Of a DNA stretch of 64,000 nt, positions 24,501-32,393 are shown piece after piece. The first letter of the stretch is position 1. The number at the start of each line of letters is the position of its first letter. The notes under the pieces are model-generated. The model saw nothing but the letters and a program-made list of their open reading frames with translations, made no database searches and was not told the DNA's origin. The position numbers were made by a program, and so were the translations under genes. Origin of the DNA: a virus; IMG/VR virus record IMGVR_UViG_3300015371_000002, positions 1-64,000 of that record; one strand, written 5' to 3'.

Positions 24501-27024
24501 CAGCAACCTTGGCTTGATCCTGGAGGGCCTGCGTCTCCTTCCGTAGGACATTCTCGGCGTTGGCGACCGCGTCCTTCTGGACCGTGATCGCATCGGTCAG
24601 GCGCTTTTCTTCTGTTACGTTTTTATCGTCACGCGCCTTCTGACGTGCCGCAGTCAGGTCATCCAGAATAAGCGTGAGCCGCTTAACTTCGTCGGCTTGC
24701 AGCTTTATATCTTTAGCGGCCTCGATGCCCCGCATGGCAGCGGCTTCATCCTGCCCGCCGCCATAGATGCTCGCTGCAGCGCTGCGACGATCGGCCGGGG
24801 CAGTCGCGCCCAACCCGCCACCCGTCTCCCCGCCAGAAAACTGTTGTCCATGGCTTTCGACGTAGGCCGTCTGCTTGGCGAGCTTAATCAACCAATCGGG
24901 CCAGCCGAATATCTGGCCGATGAATTCGATCCCGCCCACCACATCGGATGGCAGCTTGCTGATATCGGCGGAGCCGATGGCGGACGCTCGGGCGGCTTGC
25001 GCGCTTGGGCTGGTAGCACCGCCATAGATGTTGGAAATCTCCGACGCGCCGCGCTGTCCGCCGCCATAGAGTTGGTTGATGTAGTTCAGGCCAGCGGCGA
25101 GATTGCCGCCCGCCGTTGAGGTCACGGCGTCCCTGGAGTAGCCCAATCCGCCATAGGTCCCCGGCATCAACTGCATGAGGCCGACGGCCTGTCCCTGCCC
25201 CGGGACGTTTGGACCGAGCAGTGGGCTTCCGCCCTGCGTGAACAGCGACGGAAATTGCGCCTGTAGCCGATATTGCAGCGCCGTGGGGTTGATGTTGCTG
25301 ACGCTGATCCCACCCCCCGGCGTCATTTGTAGCGTCGGATTAACCTGCCCGAACTCACCGACTTCGCCGATGCCGAGGGATTGCTTAACATTTGGCGACG
25401 GCTTGGCGAGATAATCGCGGAAATCGCGCAGGGCGTTGATCGCCTTGGCGGCAAAGCCAATCACCGCCGCCGCCGCGTCGGTGAAGGCTTCTCCCATCAC
25501 CTTCGAGAACGACCTGCCGTCCTCGCCCACCGTGCTGAGCGCTTCGGATAACTGATGCAGGGCGTTCTGCAGCGGCGTCATTTGCTTGGGGGCTTCGCTG
25601 CTGGATGCCTTCAGTGCATCGACTGCCAGCTTGGCCGCCTCGGCGAACTTGCCGACCCTGACCAGTTCATCGACCTGCAGCCGCAGCGCGACCGTTACCG
25701 TCTGTAGCGGCTTTTCCCCCTCAGACAGCGTCTTTAGTGCCGCCGCCGGGTTGGTCATGGCCTGTGCCAACAGCTTGCTCGCGGCTGGAATGTCGGTGCC
25801 CATGACCTTGGCCAGATCGACCGCCGTCTTTGTCAGATCAGCGAGGTCCTGCTGCGTGCCGGTGAACGCCCGGGTGCTGCCGATCGTCTGCGCCGCCTCA
25901 CTGGCCTCTTTGAACGACGCCGTGGTTGCCCGCGCTACCTGGCGGGCAGACTTTTCGACGTCCTTCGCCATGGTCTCGAAGTCAGCGCGCGACGCCGATA
26001 GCTCGGCGCGCAATTCCCCCAGCCTGCGGTTGGTCGACTCTGCATAGATAGCCATCGCGCCCAGTGCAGCGCCGACCGCGACGATACTGGTGACCGCAAG
26101 CTTCCCAGGAGAGACTAGGTTGGCAAGATAGGTCCCCACGTCACGAAATCCGACGTTCATCAATTGCGCTACCTGGTAGACTTGGCCGCCTTGCTGAACC
26201 AGGGTTTGCCAAATTGGCATGCCGCTGCCGATGCCTTGGACAAGATCAATCCACTGCAGCGACATAATTCGCAGGCCTTGTGAGACCTGGCGGTTCCTAC
26301 TGTCGAGAACGGTCATTACCCGATCATGGACCTCGGCCGCCTGGGTAGCGGCAACGAAATTTAGTCTTGCCTTCTCCTGGGCGGCCGTGACTTCATTCGT
26401 GCTGAGGGCGCCGACCTTCTGTGCTTTGGCTATCTCGTTTAGCGTATTCTCATATTGTTTCGATAGCGCGAATACTGGATTGAATTTTGCCCGTAACGCA
26501 TCGAGCGAGTTGCCATATGCCTGGATATCAGCCGCGCGAGCCTTGTAATCCTCGTCCGATCCTGGGAGTTTTATGCCCAAGGTCTGATTCAGCGCTGCTT
26601 GAGCGGAACTCTTGAGAGACTGCGCAAGTTCGTCGTGGCGCTTTCTTAATTCATCAACTCGCGATATGGCGAGAGGCAGCAGTGATGCATACTTGTTTAG
26701 GTCCGCGCCTCCCTCTGCTATCCTCGTATTCAGCCGTGAGAGATTGTTTTCCGCGACACGTAACTGTGCACCGAGTGGATCGATGGCCCGCTGCAGGACA
26801 TTAAAGCCCCTGGCCGACGCAGTAGCAGAAGCGCCCACCTTTTGGAAGCCTGCGTCAACCGCATCGGTTGCGGCCTTAACCTGCGCTCCCATATCGGTTG
26901 CCGCCGTGCCGACGTTATCCAGCGATACACTGGCCTGATCAGCGGGCGCAGTTACCCGATCGACGAACTCGCCGACGAATTGATACGTTTCGGTGTATGT
27001 GCCACTTTGGAATGTGCCGGACAT
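21475..27024 (-). CDS. tape measure protein, 1849 aa
   Basis: Length, position and composition identify the tape measure: long Ala/Gln/Lys-rich helical stretches at 40-260 and 770-1060, a TMP-type segment near residues 245-440 (QWIDLVQGIGSGMPIWQTLVQQGG), and Gly/Ala-rich hydrophobic stretches at about 1230-1460. Residues near 615-670 carry a lytic-transglycosylase-like GLMQLMPGT. The usual ESG is replaced upstream by TQGGS, and an AYVESHGQQF motif comes about 100 residues later. ATG 27024 is preferred; TTG 27045 is the alternative. A 9-codon frame (27026-27055) bridges the previous stop and this ATG. The 3-prime end overlaps the opposing nuclease gene by 101 bases. Confidence 0.92.
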   Translation of the reverse strand: MSGTFQSGTYTETYQFVGEFVDRVTAPADQASVSLDNVGTAATDMGAQVKAATDAVDAGFQKVGASATASARGFNVLQRAIDPLGAQLRVAENNLSRLNTRIAEGGADLNKYASLLPLAISRVDELRKRHDELAQSLKSSAQAALNQTLGIKLPGSDEDYKARAADIQAYGNSLDALRAKFNPVFALSKQYENTLNEIAKAQKVGALSTNEVTAAQEKARLNFVAATQAAEVHDRVMTVLDSRNRQVSQGLRIMSLQWIDLVQGIGSGMPIWQTLVQQGGQVYQVAQLMNVGFRDVGTYLANLVSPGKLAVTSIVAVGAALGAMAIYAESTNRRLGELRAELSASRADFETMAKDVEKSARQVARATTASFKEASEAAQTIGSTRAFTGTQQDLADLTKTAVDLAKVMGTDIPAASKLLAQAMTNPAAALKTLSEGEKPLQTVTVALRLQVDELVRVGKFAEAAKLAVDALKASSSEAPKQMTPLQNALHQLSEALSTVGEDGRSFSKVMGEAFTDAAAAVIGFAAKAINALRDFRDYLAKPSPNVKQSLGIGEVGEFGQVNPTLQMTPGGGISVSNINPTALQYRLQAQFPSLFTQGGSPLLGPNVPGQGQAVGLMQLMPGTYGGLGYSRDAVTSTAGGNLAAGLNYINQLYGGGQRGASEISNIYGGATSPSAQAARASAIGSADISKLPSDVVGGIEFIGQIFGWPDWLIKLAKQTAYVESHGQQFSGGETGGGLGATAPADRRSAAASIYGGGQDEAAAMRGIEAAKDIKLQADEVKRLTLILDDLTAARQKARDDKNVTEEKRLTDAITVQKDAVANAENVLRKETQALQDQAKVAGIVGQANKELAQIYIAAARAREAGRGATDAQVQEQVAALTEKQNSAFKDQNAILDQTIAANNAVAASWENGAVEAAKATAKAEAHKQVMDTLATSTHDVAAAEDERTKKILEAASGQEKLNATKEASQIRDQIGLIQLESQTLGENNDQRALAIQHRKDEIDVMNQYAHRSEEERAAIVANRDALAQSTQALRNQTRDVDTVANSFLSAFDTIGNAITEAFVQGSASAVNFGNVMKSVVSAIIQQFLRLAVINPIINSLFGGIGGQSLPVLGGVLGSVFGGGTGIAEGGTGSSGFGGLLQIGGLASQGYSLFGGGGGLGNIFSGTGFLGSGGAAANFLATPLFGSVSGAATNSALAASGFGIGGAPGVATAGAYTAAGGSIPLTIGGAATGLGLGFGLGSLAGGLLQSSLGKTGPGPMIGAGLGAAGGLAGGALAGAAAGSVVPVIGTIIGAIAGGLLGGALGPKPPSPYSATFVGLGNNGFLEAYPGLSGNQITPSNYQMVANEVSTFNQNLGNLGVRVSGISSPPPAGAAGGLGFFGQAKNPQGLAGASVTDAFSRLRFGAQTTGYGAEETDVLNRALDRTFSSFAELAPVVEKVRTFMERTLPSMRQYGENIGSLQQAINQISAAFNPAIATAHDLGFAEQELTDKRDAQIAKVTEQANAAFAVTQQGYASRFATAAAALSGNSAQVAAANLQAFDLQSNAERKQLTDNLTQTYGDAIKTSQFYADQIVGLDRALAAERLVIIKDADAAILQQQQQAAEQQRLLAEAAAQADVLRGDLNARLAAAQATTPAEITAANLAAFDQQANAQRKQLADQYQTQAYYADLSARLETTLGAERLKIQTAANDQIIQQQQQAMEQAKQTATGLVTSLADYVRGLKFGGQSPLAPNQQLLEASRQFGAVAGAAMAGDSNSFAKLPSYTDAYLSAARTTYGSGLGYATLFQQITDILASVAEVPVDMLTASIYVVETRTQTATLEAAIQNLQNEVAGLRGQLAAGSAMPDRLAA

Positions 27025-27025
27025 C

Positions 27026-27055
27026 TTAGGTCGCCAGGGGATCAATGTTCTGCAT
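27026..27055 (-). CDS. possible 9-codon leader peptide before the tape measure
   Basis: ATG 27055 shares a base with the upstream TGA stop and has AAGGGGG before it. The frame MQNIDPLAT ends at TAA 27026-27028, one base before ATG 27024. Its role could be translational coupling. It is far too short to be sure. Confidence 0.25.
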   Translation of the reverse strand: MQNIDPLAT

Positions 27056-27711
27056 CAGACCCCCTTCATTGATAGAACAACGGCTGGATAAAGCATTTCG
27101 GCGCCGCCGAGGCGCTCGACATGATACGGCACTGGGAACCGGTTGCTGGACGCGCCGGACAACGACACGAACCTACGGCTGACCATGAGACCGGAGAACT
27201 GTGACTTGGTGGCCCGCGTCACGATCTCGGTGATCAGGTAAGGGGCGCGTTTCATGCCTCGCCCGATGGCCTGTTCGAGGAATCGCGAATACGGCGTTAT
27301 GTTCACCACGATGGCTTCTTGCGCATTAGGAGGAATGCGCGCTTCATCGATGACCTCCTGGCCATTGACGAAGATGCGCCAAGACGCCGCATAGGTTCCG
27401 GATCGGCTGATGCGCTGCGACGCCTCGCGCGCGGCCTTCAGGGCGTAGGCTACAGCCTGGGATAGCGACGATCCTTCGTATCGGATGATCCCTGGTTTTC
27501 CCACGGAAATCTTGACGGAGGTTTCCGGCGCACCCTGAACCCCATCGACGAAGCGAATGTTCGCCTCAGGAAGTTTGCCATCAGCGACCAGCGCCGCATG
27601 CCGTGTCTTGGCGATGGTTCCCGCCAGTCTACCAAGTTGCCTGGGTGAGATCGGACCATTGAGTTTGACTCTCACGATCTGCTTACGCAGCGCATCACCC
27701 AGCTGGGCCAC
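27055..27711 (-). CDS. minor tail/neck protein, 218 aa
   Basis: GTG 27711 directly abuts the TAA of the chaperone T frame. The middle part (YAASWRIFVNGQEV, then VVNITPYSRFLEQAIG) resembles phage virion-associated proteins found between the tail chaperones and the tape measure in some alphaproteobacterial phages. No membrane segments or enzymatic motifs are visible. A structural role is inferred mainly from position. Confidence 0.6.
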   Translation of the reverse strand: MAQLGDALRKQIVRVKLNGPISPRQLGRLAGTIAKTRHAALVADGKLPEANIRFVDGVQGAPETSVKISVGKPGIIRYEGSSLSQAVAYALKAAREASQRISRSGTYAASWRIFVNGQEVIDEARIPPNAQEAIVVNITPYSRFLEQAIGRGMKRAPYLITEIVTRATKSQFSGLMVSRRFVSLSGASSNRFPVPYHVERLGGAEMLYPAVVLSMKGV

Positions 27712-28143
27712 TTAGCGAGCCTTGCGCTGCTGTTCTTTGGTGATCTCTTGCTCGCGCTCCTGACGCGTTCGCACCCAGTCTCGATATGCTTCATCCATTT
27801 TGCGGACACAGACATCCAGCATCATGAACTGCCCCCGCGTCAGGTCGTGCGTATCAGCCCACAATCGAAGATCACGCCACGGTATATTGCCCGGAACCGG
27901 AGGTCCCATGCCGCCGCCATGATACGGTCGGTCAGGCGACAGCCGGTGCCACACCCGCCATATCCACGCCCAGCGCGGATGCACATCTGGCTTCTGCGGC
28001 AGGTCTACCTCGGGAATTATGCCTTGGTATTTGCGCCTAAAGGGGCCCCATTCGAGTTCTTGATTGAGGGCTTCAGTGAGTTTCCCAGGGCGGATTCCAT
28101 CTGCTTGGCGGTGGTGGTCGAAATGCGCCGCGCTGCCTGCCAC
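27712..28143 (-). CDS. tail assembly chaperone, T extension frame
   Basis: This frame overlaps the G frame by 127 bases in the -1 frame. Its distinctive part lies after the slippery site and gives PRWAWIWRVWHRLSPDRPY, then TRGQFMMLDVCVRKMDEAYRDW and a charged helical tail. This is what is expected of the GT extension that binds the tape measure. It is probably not translated alone but as a fusion of about 259 residues (151 from G, 108 from T). No independent ribosome-binding site is evident at 28143. Confidence 0.7.
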   Translation of the reverse strand: MAGSAAHFDHHRQADGIRPGKLTEALNQELEWGPFRRKYQGIIPEVDLPQKPDVHPRWAWIWRVWHRLSPDRPYHGGGMGPPVPGNIPWRDLRLWADTHDLTRGQFMMLDVCVRKMDEAYRDWVRTRQEREQEITKEQQRKAR

Positions 28144-28490
28144 GCAGCGTTAGACAGGTTCTCATAACCCGGCTGATGCATGAAGCGATGGAACTGCTCG
28201 ACGCTGATCGGCTTGCCGTCATCATCCTCAAGGCCACGAATGTCCTTGATCAGATAGCGCTCCAGCAGGATGGCGTTGACCTGTCGCTGTTCGGCGTTAG
28301 GCAACCGATTGCGATCAACCCCGAGCCTATCGGCCGCCGCCCATTCCAGTTCAGCGCGGGCGTCCAGCATCTCGTCGGTAAAGCCGCAGGATAGGATTTC
28401 CAACTCGCCGTATTTCGCTGGGTCTACCCTGACCCACATGCCATCGAGCATTGCTCGAGGATCCGTAACGAAGTCTGATAGCTTAACCAA
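28017..28490 (-). CDS. tail assembly chaperone G, 157 aa
   Basis: TTG 28490 is chosen because AGGAG stands 7 bases upstream; an in-frame ATG at 28511 has no ribosome-binding site. The product is a small helical protein (LVKLSDFVTDPRAMLDGMWVRVD, then ADRLGVDRNRLP) following the tail tube gene, the standard place of a G chaperone. A slippery CCCTTTA lies seven codons before its stop, in the right frame for a -1 shift into the T frame. Confidence 0.75.
   Translation of the reverse strand: MVKLSDFVTDPRAMLDGMWVRVDPAKYGELEILSCGFTDEMLDARAELEWAAADRLGVDRNRLPNAEQRQVNAILLERYLIKDIRGLEDDDGKPISVEQFHRFMHQPGYENLSNAAWQAARRISTTTAKQMESALGNSLKPSIKNSNGAPLGANTKA
28038..28044 (-). promoter_or_regulatory. -1 frameshift slippery heptamer CCCTTTA
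   Basis: On the minus strand the zero-frame codons are GCC CCT TTA, so the heptamer C CCT TTA fits X XXY YYZ exactly. A -1 slip passes ribosomes from the G frame (stop 28017) to the T frame (stop 27712), giving one G-T fusion, as is known for many long-tailed phages. Confidence 0.75.
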
Positions 28491-28511
28491 GCATATTCTC
28501 CTGTTGAACAT

Positions 28512-28554
28512 AAGAAAGGCGCGGTGGCGAGGCCCCCCGGCTTACCACCGCGCC
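28512..28554 (-). terminator. intrinsic terminator after the tail tube gene
   Basis: On the minus strand GGCGCGGTGG, a 17-base loop and CCACCGCGCC form a perfect 10-bp stem followed by TTTCTT. It lies between the tail tube and the chaperone genes, where partial termination would lower expression of tail genes relative to the abundant tube protein. Confidence 0.75.
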
Positions 28555-28629
28555 CAGGCGGGTCCGTCTTCCGATGGGGAGGAAACCTTCACCGCCCTTG
28601 ATCGCCCCCAGCCGAGGGCAACCATTCGA

Positions 28630-29859
28630 TTACGAAGCGGCCATCCTATCGATGACGAACGTGCCAGCAGTGGTCGGGCCGCCCGAGATGGTGTATTCGG
28701 CCGAGACCGGTTGCCCGGGTCCGCCGATTACAATCCGGCCGTTCAACCGCGCATCGAGGAAGGTGAAGGCATAGGAATAGCCGGTGGAGTCCTTAAGCAG
28801 GAAAGACAATTCACCGGTAGTTTCAGTTAGAACGTTATCGAACAGCGTAAAGTCGTTGAAGTAGCATCTCATCGTTCCGCTTGCGGTAAAAGTCCCCGTC
28901 AGGATGCCGTGCGCTGCGGTATCACCCATGCAGAATTCCGATGCCGCGCCAGTGTTCTCCATCGTGATGGCGAAGTTCTCGACGCAGGTGCCCAAGACGG
29001 CGCCGTTCCAAAATGCGCCAATGAAGCCGCCGACCGGATCAATCACCCTTCCGGTTGGTGCTGCGAGCACCGCGCCGGTCGATGATGACGATGTGGCTTT
29101 CTGTTCGGTCTTGGCTACCAAGTCGACGGTTCCGGTGGTGAACGCTCCAAGCCCTCCGGTCAGTGTCGCGCGTGCCGCATACGATCCCGGATATTGTAAA
29201 AACAACGCGGTATCCAGCTTCTGCTCCAAGAAGAAGGTCCGACATACCGATGCGTTCTTAATTGTGCAGCCACGCACTTTCGCCGCCGATCCCGTAGGCG
29301 TTTCGGTTACCGCCGATGCCAGATTAGGACCGATCAAGCTTAGGACATTATCCGGGCTGGATCCGCGATTGTCGATAAACCACCAACCATTGTTGGCGAC
29401 AGTTCCATCGGTCAGCGTCGCGCCAAGCGAGAAGCCAAGCAGACGGATCCACTGCTTATTGATCAGCCCGACGAACTTACCCGGCGTGGAGGACGATAGC
29501 GTCGCCATGCCAGAGGATATGGTCAGTGTGATGTCACCGCTCGAGCCATTGATGGAGATCGTTGAACCCCACTCATTCTGCAGCACGTTGGCAAACACGA
29601 TATCGTCGAACGTTGTTGAACTGAACGCGTAGTTTATGGTCCCACCCGCAGTGATCTGCGTGGTTACCTCTTGTGCCGCCTCGCGCGTGCTGGTGATTTC
29701 CGACGGTCGTTGCGTGGTGCGGGCACCTGCGAGGGTGCTCGATACAGTGCGTATCGCTTGGAATTGCCCCGCCGCTGTTCCCCATGCGGCTTCAATGCCA
29801 TAAGAGATTTGCGTGCCATTAGTCTCTAAAGCAGCTTTGTAGCCGGTTGTCGCAACCAC
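28630..29859 (-). CDS. major tail (tube) protein, 409 aa
   Basis: GTG 29859 follows GGAGGG. The N-terminus (KAALETNGTQISYGIEAAWGT, then FQAIRTVSSTLAG, RPSEI) matches the tail tube proteins of siphoviruses, and the rest is rich in short beta-strands with Ser/Thr/Gly. The internal part near residues 90-200 and the C-terminus (IVIGGPGQPVSAEYTISGG) fit duplicated tube-type beta-barrels. It is set apart by a 182-base leader upstream and a terminator downstream, as expected for the most abundant tail protein. Confidence 0.85.
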   Translation of the reverse strand: MVATTGYKAALETNGTQISYGIEAAWGTAAGQFQAIRTVSSTLAGARTTQRPSEITSTREAAQEVTTQITAGGTINYAFSSTTFDDIVFANVLQNEWGSTISINGSSGDITLTISSGMATLSSSTPGKFVGLINKQWIRLLGFSLGATLTDGTVANNGWWFIDNRGSSPDNVLSLIGPNLASAVTETPTGSAAKVRGCTIKNASVCRTFFLEQKLDTALFLQYPGSYAARATLTGGLGAFTTGTVDLVAKTEQKATSSSSTGAVLAAPTGRVIDPVGGFIGAFWNGAVLGTCVENFAITMENTGAASEFCMGDTAAHGILTGTFTASGTMRCYFNDFTLFDNVLTETTGELSFLLKDSTGYSYAFTFLDARLNGRIVIGGPGQPVSAEYTISGGPTTAGTFVIDRMAAS

Positions 29860-30041
29860 GGCATTGCCCTCCGTCTGTGTGGAAGAAATGCCGGGACTTG
29901 ACGCAGCCGGCGGGCGCTACAGCGGCGTATCGACCAAGCGCGGGGGGCGCCGCTTGATCAGATAGACCGTCGATCTTTCAGATTTCGCCGATGAATAAGC
30001 TGTCGGCGAAGCAGCTATGAGCGGGGGGCTTTAGGCCGGCG
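29860..30041 (-). promoter_or_regulatory. structured leader of the tail tube gene
   Basis: This is one of the longest gaps in the operon. It holds a perfect 8-bp stem (TTCGCCGA at 29984-29991 with TCGGCGAA at 30003-30010) and a second CAAGCG/CGCTTG stem near 29934-29956. No clear promoter is seen. It may stabilise the tail tube message or contain a late promoter of a type I cannot recognise. Confidence 0.4.
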
Positions 30042-31319
30042 TTATCCGGGTATCGATACACCGCGCCGGATGTTGTGGCTGTCGTCTTTCTGCCAGACGG
30101 ACACACTATAAACCGTCAGCGGGTTTTCGACGCAGGTGCCGATCATCAACCGGCAGTGCTGGCGGTCCATGATGCTCCACGGTGGATCGCCGGGAGTGTT
30201 TGGCGCGTCGCCACTGACGTAGGGCGTCCACGTGTAGGTGGCGCCGACCTGTTGGTCATCAAAGTAGTTCTTGATATAACCTTTGGTCGTGCTGGTCGCT
30301 GGCACCCACAGCCAAGCATATTTATGACGCGCGGCGAAGTTGTTGTTGGACGGAAGCTTTACGTTGCTGTCCTGTCCGATGGCGTTGTTGTTGAATTGGT
30401 CAGGTGGCGAAAGCGCATCGGTCCAGTGGATGATGCCGGCGCTGTAGTCGCGGTTTGATTTGGGCAGAAACTCAGCGGCATCATACTCGATATGTTGCAT
30501 CTTTGGCCCAGGTGGATTGGGGAAATCGTCGTAGGCGCCCTCGACGGCATCGGTCCACCATGCAGGCCACCCGGTGCCGTTGCCGGGCCAGCCACCGATG
30601 TTACCTTCGATCGACATGATGATCTCGAAGTAGCCGCCACCACCGAAGCCAACGCCGCCAAATTTGCCGTTGTCATTGCGTTCGGTGCCGAAGTGGTAGT
30701 TGTAGTGCCAATTGCCGCCGTTGATCGGGCCGTTATCCCTGACCACTCCTGGGGAGACTTGGACGACGCCGTTCGATGCACCGGGGACCGCAAACCAGTT
30801 CTTTCCCAGCGTGACATCCGGACCATGCGTCAGCTTGGTAAAGCCGACATCAGCGGCGGGTTTGGGAACACCAGCGACTGGCCCAGGAGGCGTTGGTGGG
30901 GGCGGTGGCGGAGGAGCGACGCCGGTGGGATTAGGACATCCAACCCAGTCGTCGTCTCCGTAGGTTGTCGCAGCAAGCGGCATCACCCACCAGTCGTGGT
31001 TGACATTCTCCTGGTAGCAGAGCCCGCCTTTGGCATAGAGCCGCACGACCATCCCGCCAGAGACCGCGCCGTCGGTGCTGATTTGGTAGTTGCTTGCCGG
31101 GCCGGTGAGCTTGAACGTCCGCCCTTTGCCGTCGACAATTTCGCCGGTCGTGTTGGTGACCGTGGTGCCATCAGCCGATGGCTTCTTATCCGGCGGCGGT
31201 GGTGGTGGGGGCGGAGGATTGCCATGCTCGAGCACGGTGACGCGGTTGTTCAGCGCATCCACCTTGGATACGACCGCATTGAATGCGTCCATCGTCGGCA
31301 CGGTGGTGCTACCACTCAT
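30042..31319 (-). CDS. GH16-like adhesin or depolymerase, 425 aa
   Basis: ATG 31319 follows GGAGTC. An N-terminal helix (AFNAVVSKVDALNNRVTVLE) suggests a trimeric coiled coil. A run of nine prolines follows, then a small beta domain (residues 50-130), a second Pro run and a GH16-like domain from about 150 to the end. That domain has GGGGYFEIIMSIE, GWPAWWTDAVEG and IEYDAAEF, keeping the ExDxxE catalytic spacing of GH16 enzymes. It is one of three paralogous modules in the window. Its place between the tail terminator and tail tube genes is unusual. Confidence 0.75.
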   Translation of the reverse strand: MSGSTTVPTMDAFNAVVSKVDALNNRVTVLEHGNPPPPPPPPPDKKPSADGTTVTNTTGEIVDGKGRTFKLTGPASNYQISTDGAVSGGMVVRLYAKGGLCYQENVNHDWWVMPLAATTYGDDDWVGCPNPTGVAPPPPPPPTPPGPVAGVPKPAADVGFTKLTHGPDVTLGKNWFAVPGASNGVVQVSPGVVRDNGPINGGNWHYNYHFGTERNDNGKFGGVGFGGGGYFEIIMSIEGNIGGWPGNGTGWPAWWTDAVEGAYDDFPNPPGPKMQHIEYDAAEFLPKSNRDYSAGIIHWTDALSPPDQFNNNAIGQDSNVKLPSNNNFAARHKYAWLWVPATSTTKGYIKNYFDDQQVGATYTWTPYVSGDAPNTPGDPPWSIMDRQHCRLMIGTCVENPLTVYSVSVWQKDDSHNIRRGVSIPG

Positions 31320-31364
31320 GTGGGTGACTCCAATCAAAGATAAGATTAGTGCGTAGAAAACGCG

Positions 31365-31832
31365 CTACGCTGCGGTGGCATCCATATCGGCGACGCCCGG
31401 AAATGCTGCGGCAGCTTCAACGCCCAGGGCGGGGATGTCGGTGAAGCGATAGGATATCGCCACCGATAGACGCCGCCATACGCCATCGTCGGGCGACAGC
31501 GGATCGAACGTGTGCCGGTCCCAGTAGAGTCCGACGTTGGTGGGAGGCGTTACGCGGAATGCGGTGGCCAGTGACTTGCGATAGACAAGCGCGGTATCGA
31601 TCCCGCTATTCAGCGGCACCATGAGGTGCAGCCAGACGCTGCCAGTTTCCATCCACGTGTGAATGCCGAGTTCGATGGCTTCGGCCGACTCGGCCGCGAG
31701 ATCGATCGCTAGCCAGAGCGATGGCGGCGGTGGGGTGACGAAGTCGGCGTTTGGCCACTGCACCGGCAGGTTCAGCGCGATGGCGCGTTCTTCGATGAGT
31801 GCACGAGCCGCTTGCCAAACATCGGGCGACAC
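31365..31832 (-). CDS. tail terminator/completion protein, 155 aa
   Basis: The pattern VWQAARALIEERAIALNLPVQWPNADF, then WMETGSVWLHLMVP and a C-terminal RRLSVAISYRF resembles the DUF4128/U-type tail terminator family that caps the tail tube. Length and order (after a head-closure-like gene, before the tail tube) support the call. It ends one base before the next upstream gene's stop region, indicating tight packing. Confidence 0.65.
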   Translation of the reverse strand: MSPDVWQAARALIEERAIALNLPVQWPNADFVTPPPPSLWLAIDLAAESAEAIELGIHTWMETGSVWLHLMVPLNSGIDTALVYRKSLATAFRVTPPTNVGLYWDRHTFDPLSPDDGVWRRLSVAISYRFTDIPALGVEAAAAFPGVADMDATAA

Positions 31833-31833
31833 G

Positions 31834-32163
31834 TTAGCCGCCTAAGCAACGGAGGATGAATACGCGATCACCACCCATTTTGAAAATCTCGGAGCGACCT
31901 TGGACCACTGTCACGCGACCATTCTGGTAGATGACCTGATCCCCGTGATGCGGCTCCTCAGTCCATCCCGCCGCGTTGAGTTGGCGGTCAGACAGCATGA
32001 CTCTGTCCTGCGTCTGCTGCGCATCACCAACTACGTCGAAAGCACGACCGATAAGCACCGCTGCAGCGCAAGGAACATCGGGGAAGCCAGCGCGACGCAT
32101 CGTAATCGCCTGCACCGGACCTTGCTGGCCGGCGATGATGCGCATAAACCCGTCGGCGTTCAT
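31834..32163 (-). CDS. head-tail joining (closure-type) protein, 109 aa
   Basis: A small beta-rich protein with a C-terminal half reading DRQLNAAGWTEEPHHGDQVIY, then RVTVVQGRSEIF and VFILRCLG. The AGW...GDQV pattern is common in small neck proteins of siphoviruses. It follows the adaptor gene in the expected order. No catalytic motif is present. Confidence 0.55.
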   Translation of the reverse strand: MNADGFMRIIAGQQGPVQAITMRRAGFPDVPCAAAVLIGRAFDVVGDAQQTQDRVMLSDRQLNAAGWTEEPHHGDQVIYQNGRVTVVQGRSEIFKMGGDRVFILRCLGG

Positions 32164-32345
32164 GGCTCAATGACCTGAGGAGGTAATTCGCGGACATTCA
32201 GTCCGCGGCATTCACTCAGTTCGGGTCGCAGGGTGGCGCGGCGAGCAAGCAAAAGCAGCAGCGACGGTAAGCTGTAACCGAGGAACTTATCGTCCTGAAC
32301 CATTACCTTGCCATCTGCATCCAGGAGTTCGACCAGAAAGTCCAT
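32160..32345 (-). CDS. small hypothetical protein, 61 aa
   Basis: ATG 32345 has a strong AGGAGG 9 bases upstream. The product is a short acidic protein with a Leu run (LPSLLLLLARRATLRPEL). It overlaps the next gene by four bases, so it is translationally coupled in the neck gene group. No family recognised. Confidence 0.6.
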   Translation of the reverse strand: MDFLVELLDADGKVMVQDDKFLGYSLPSLLLLLARRATLRPELSECRGLNVRELPPQVIEP

Positions 32346-32393
32346 TCGACCATTCCTCCTGTGATTAGTAATTACAGTGGCAGCCCGCAGGTT

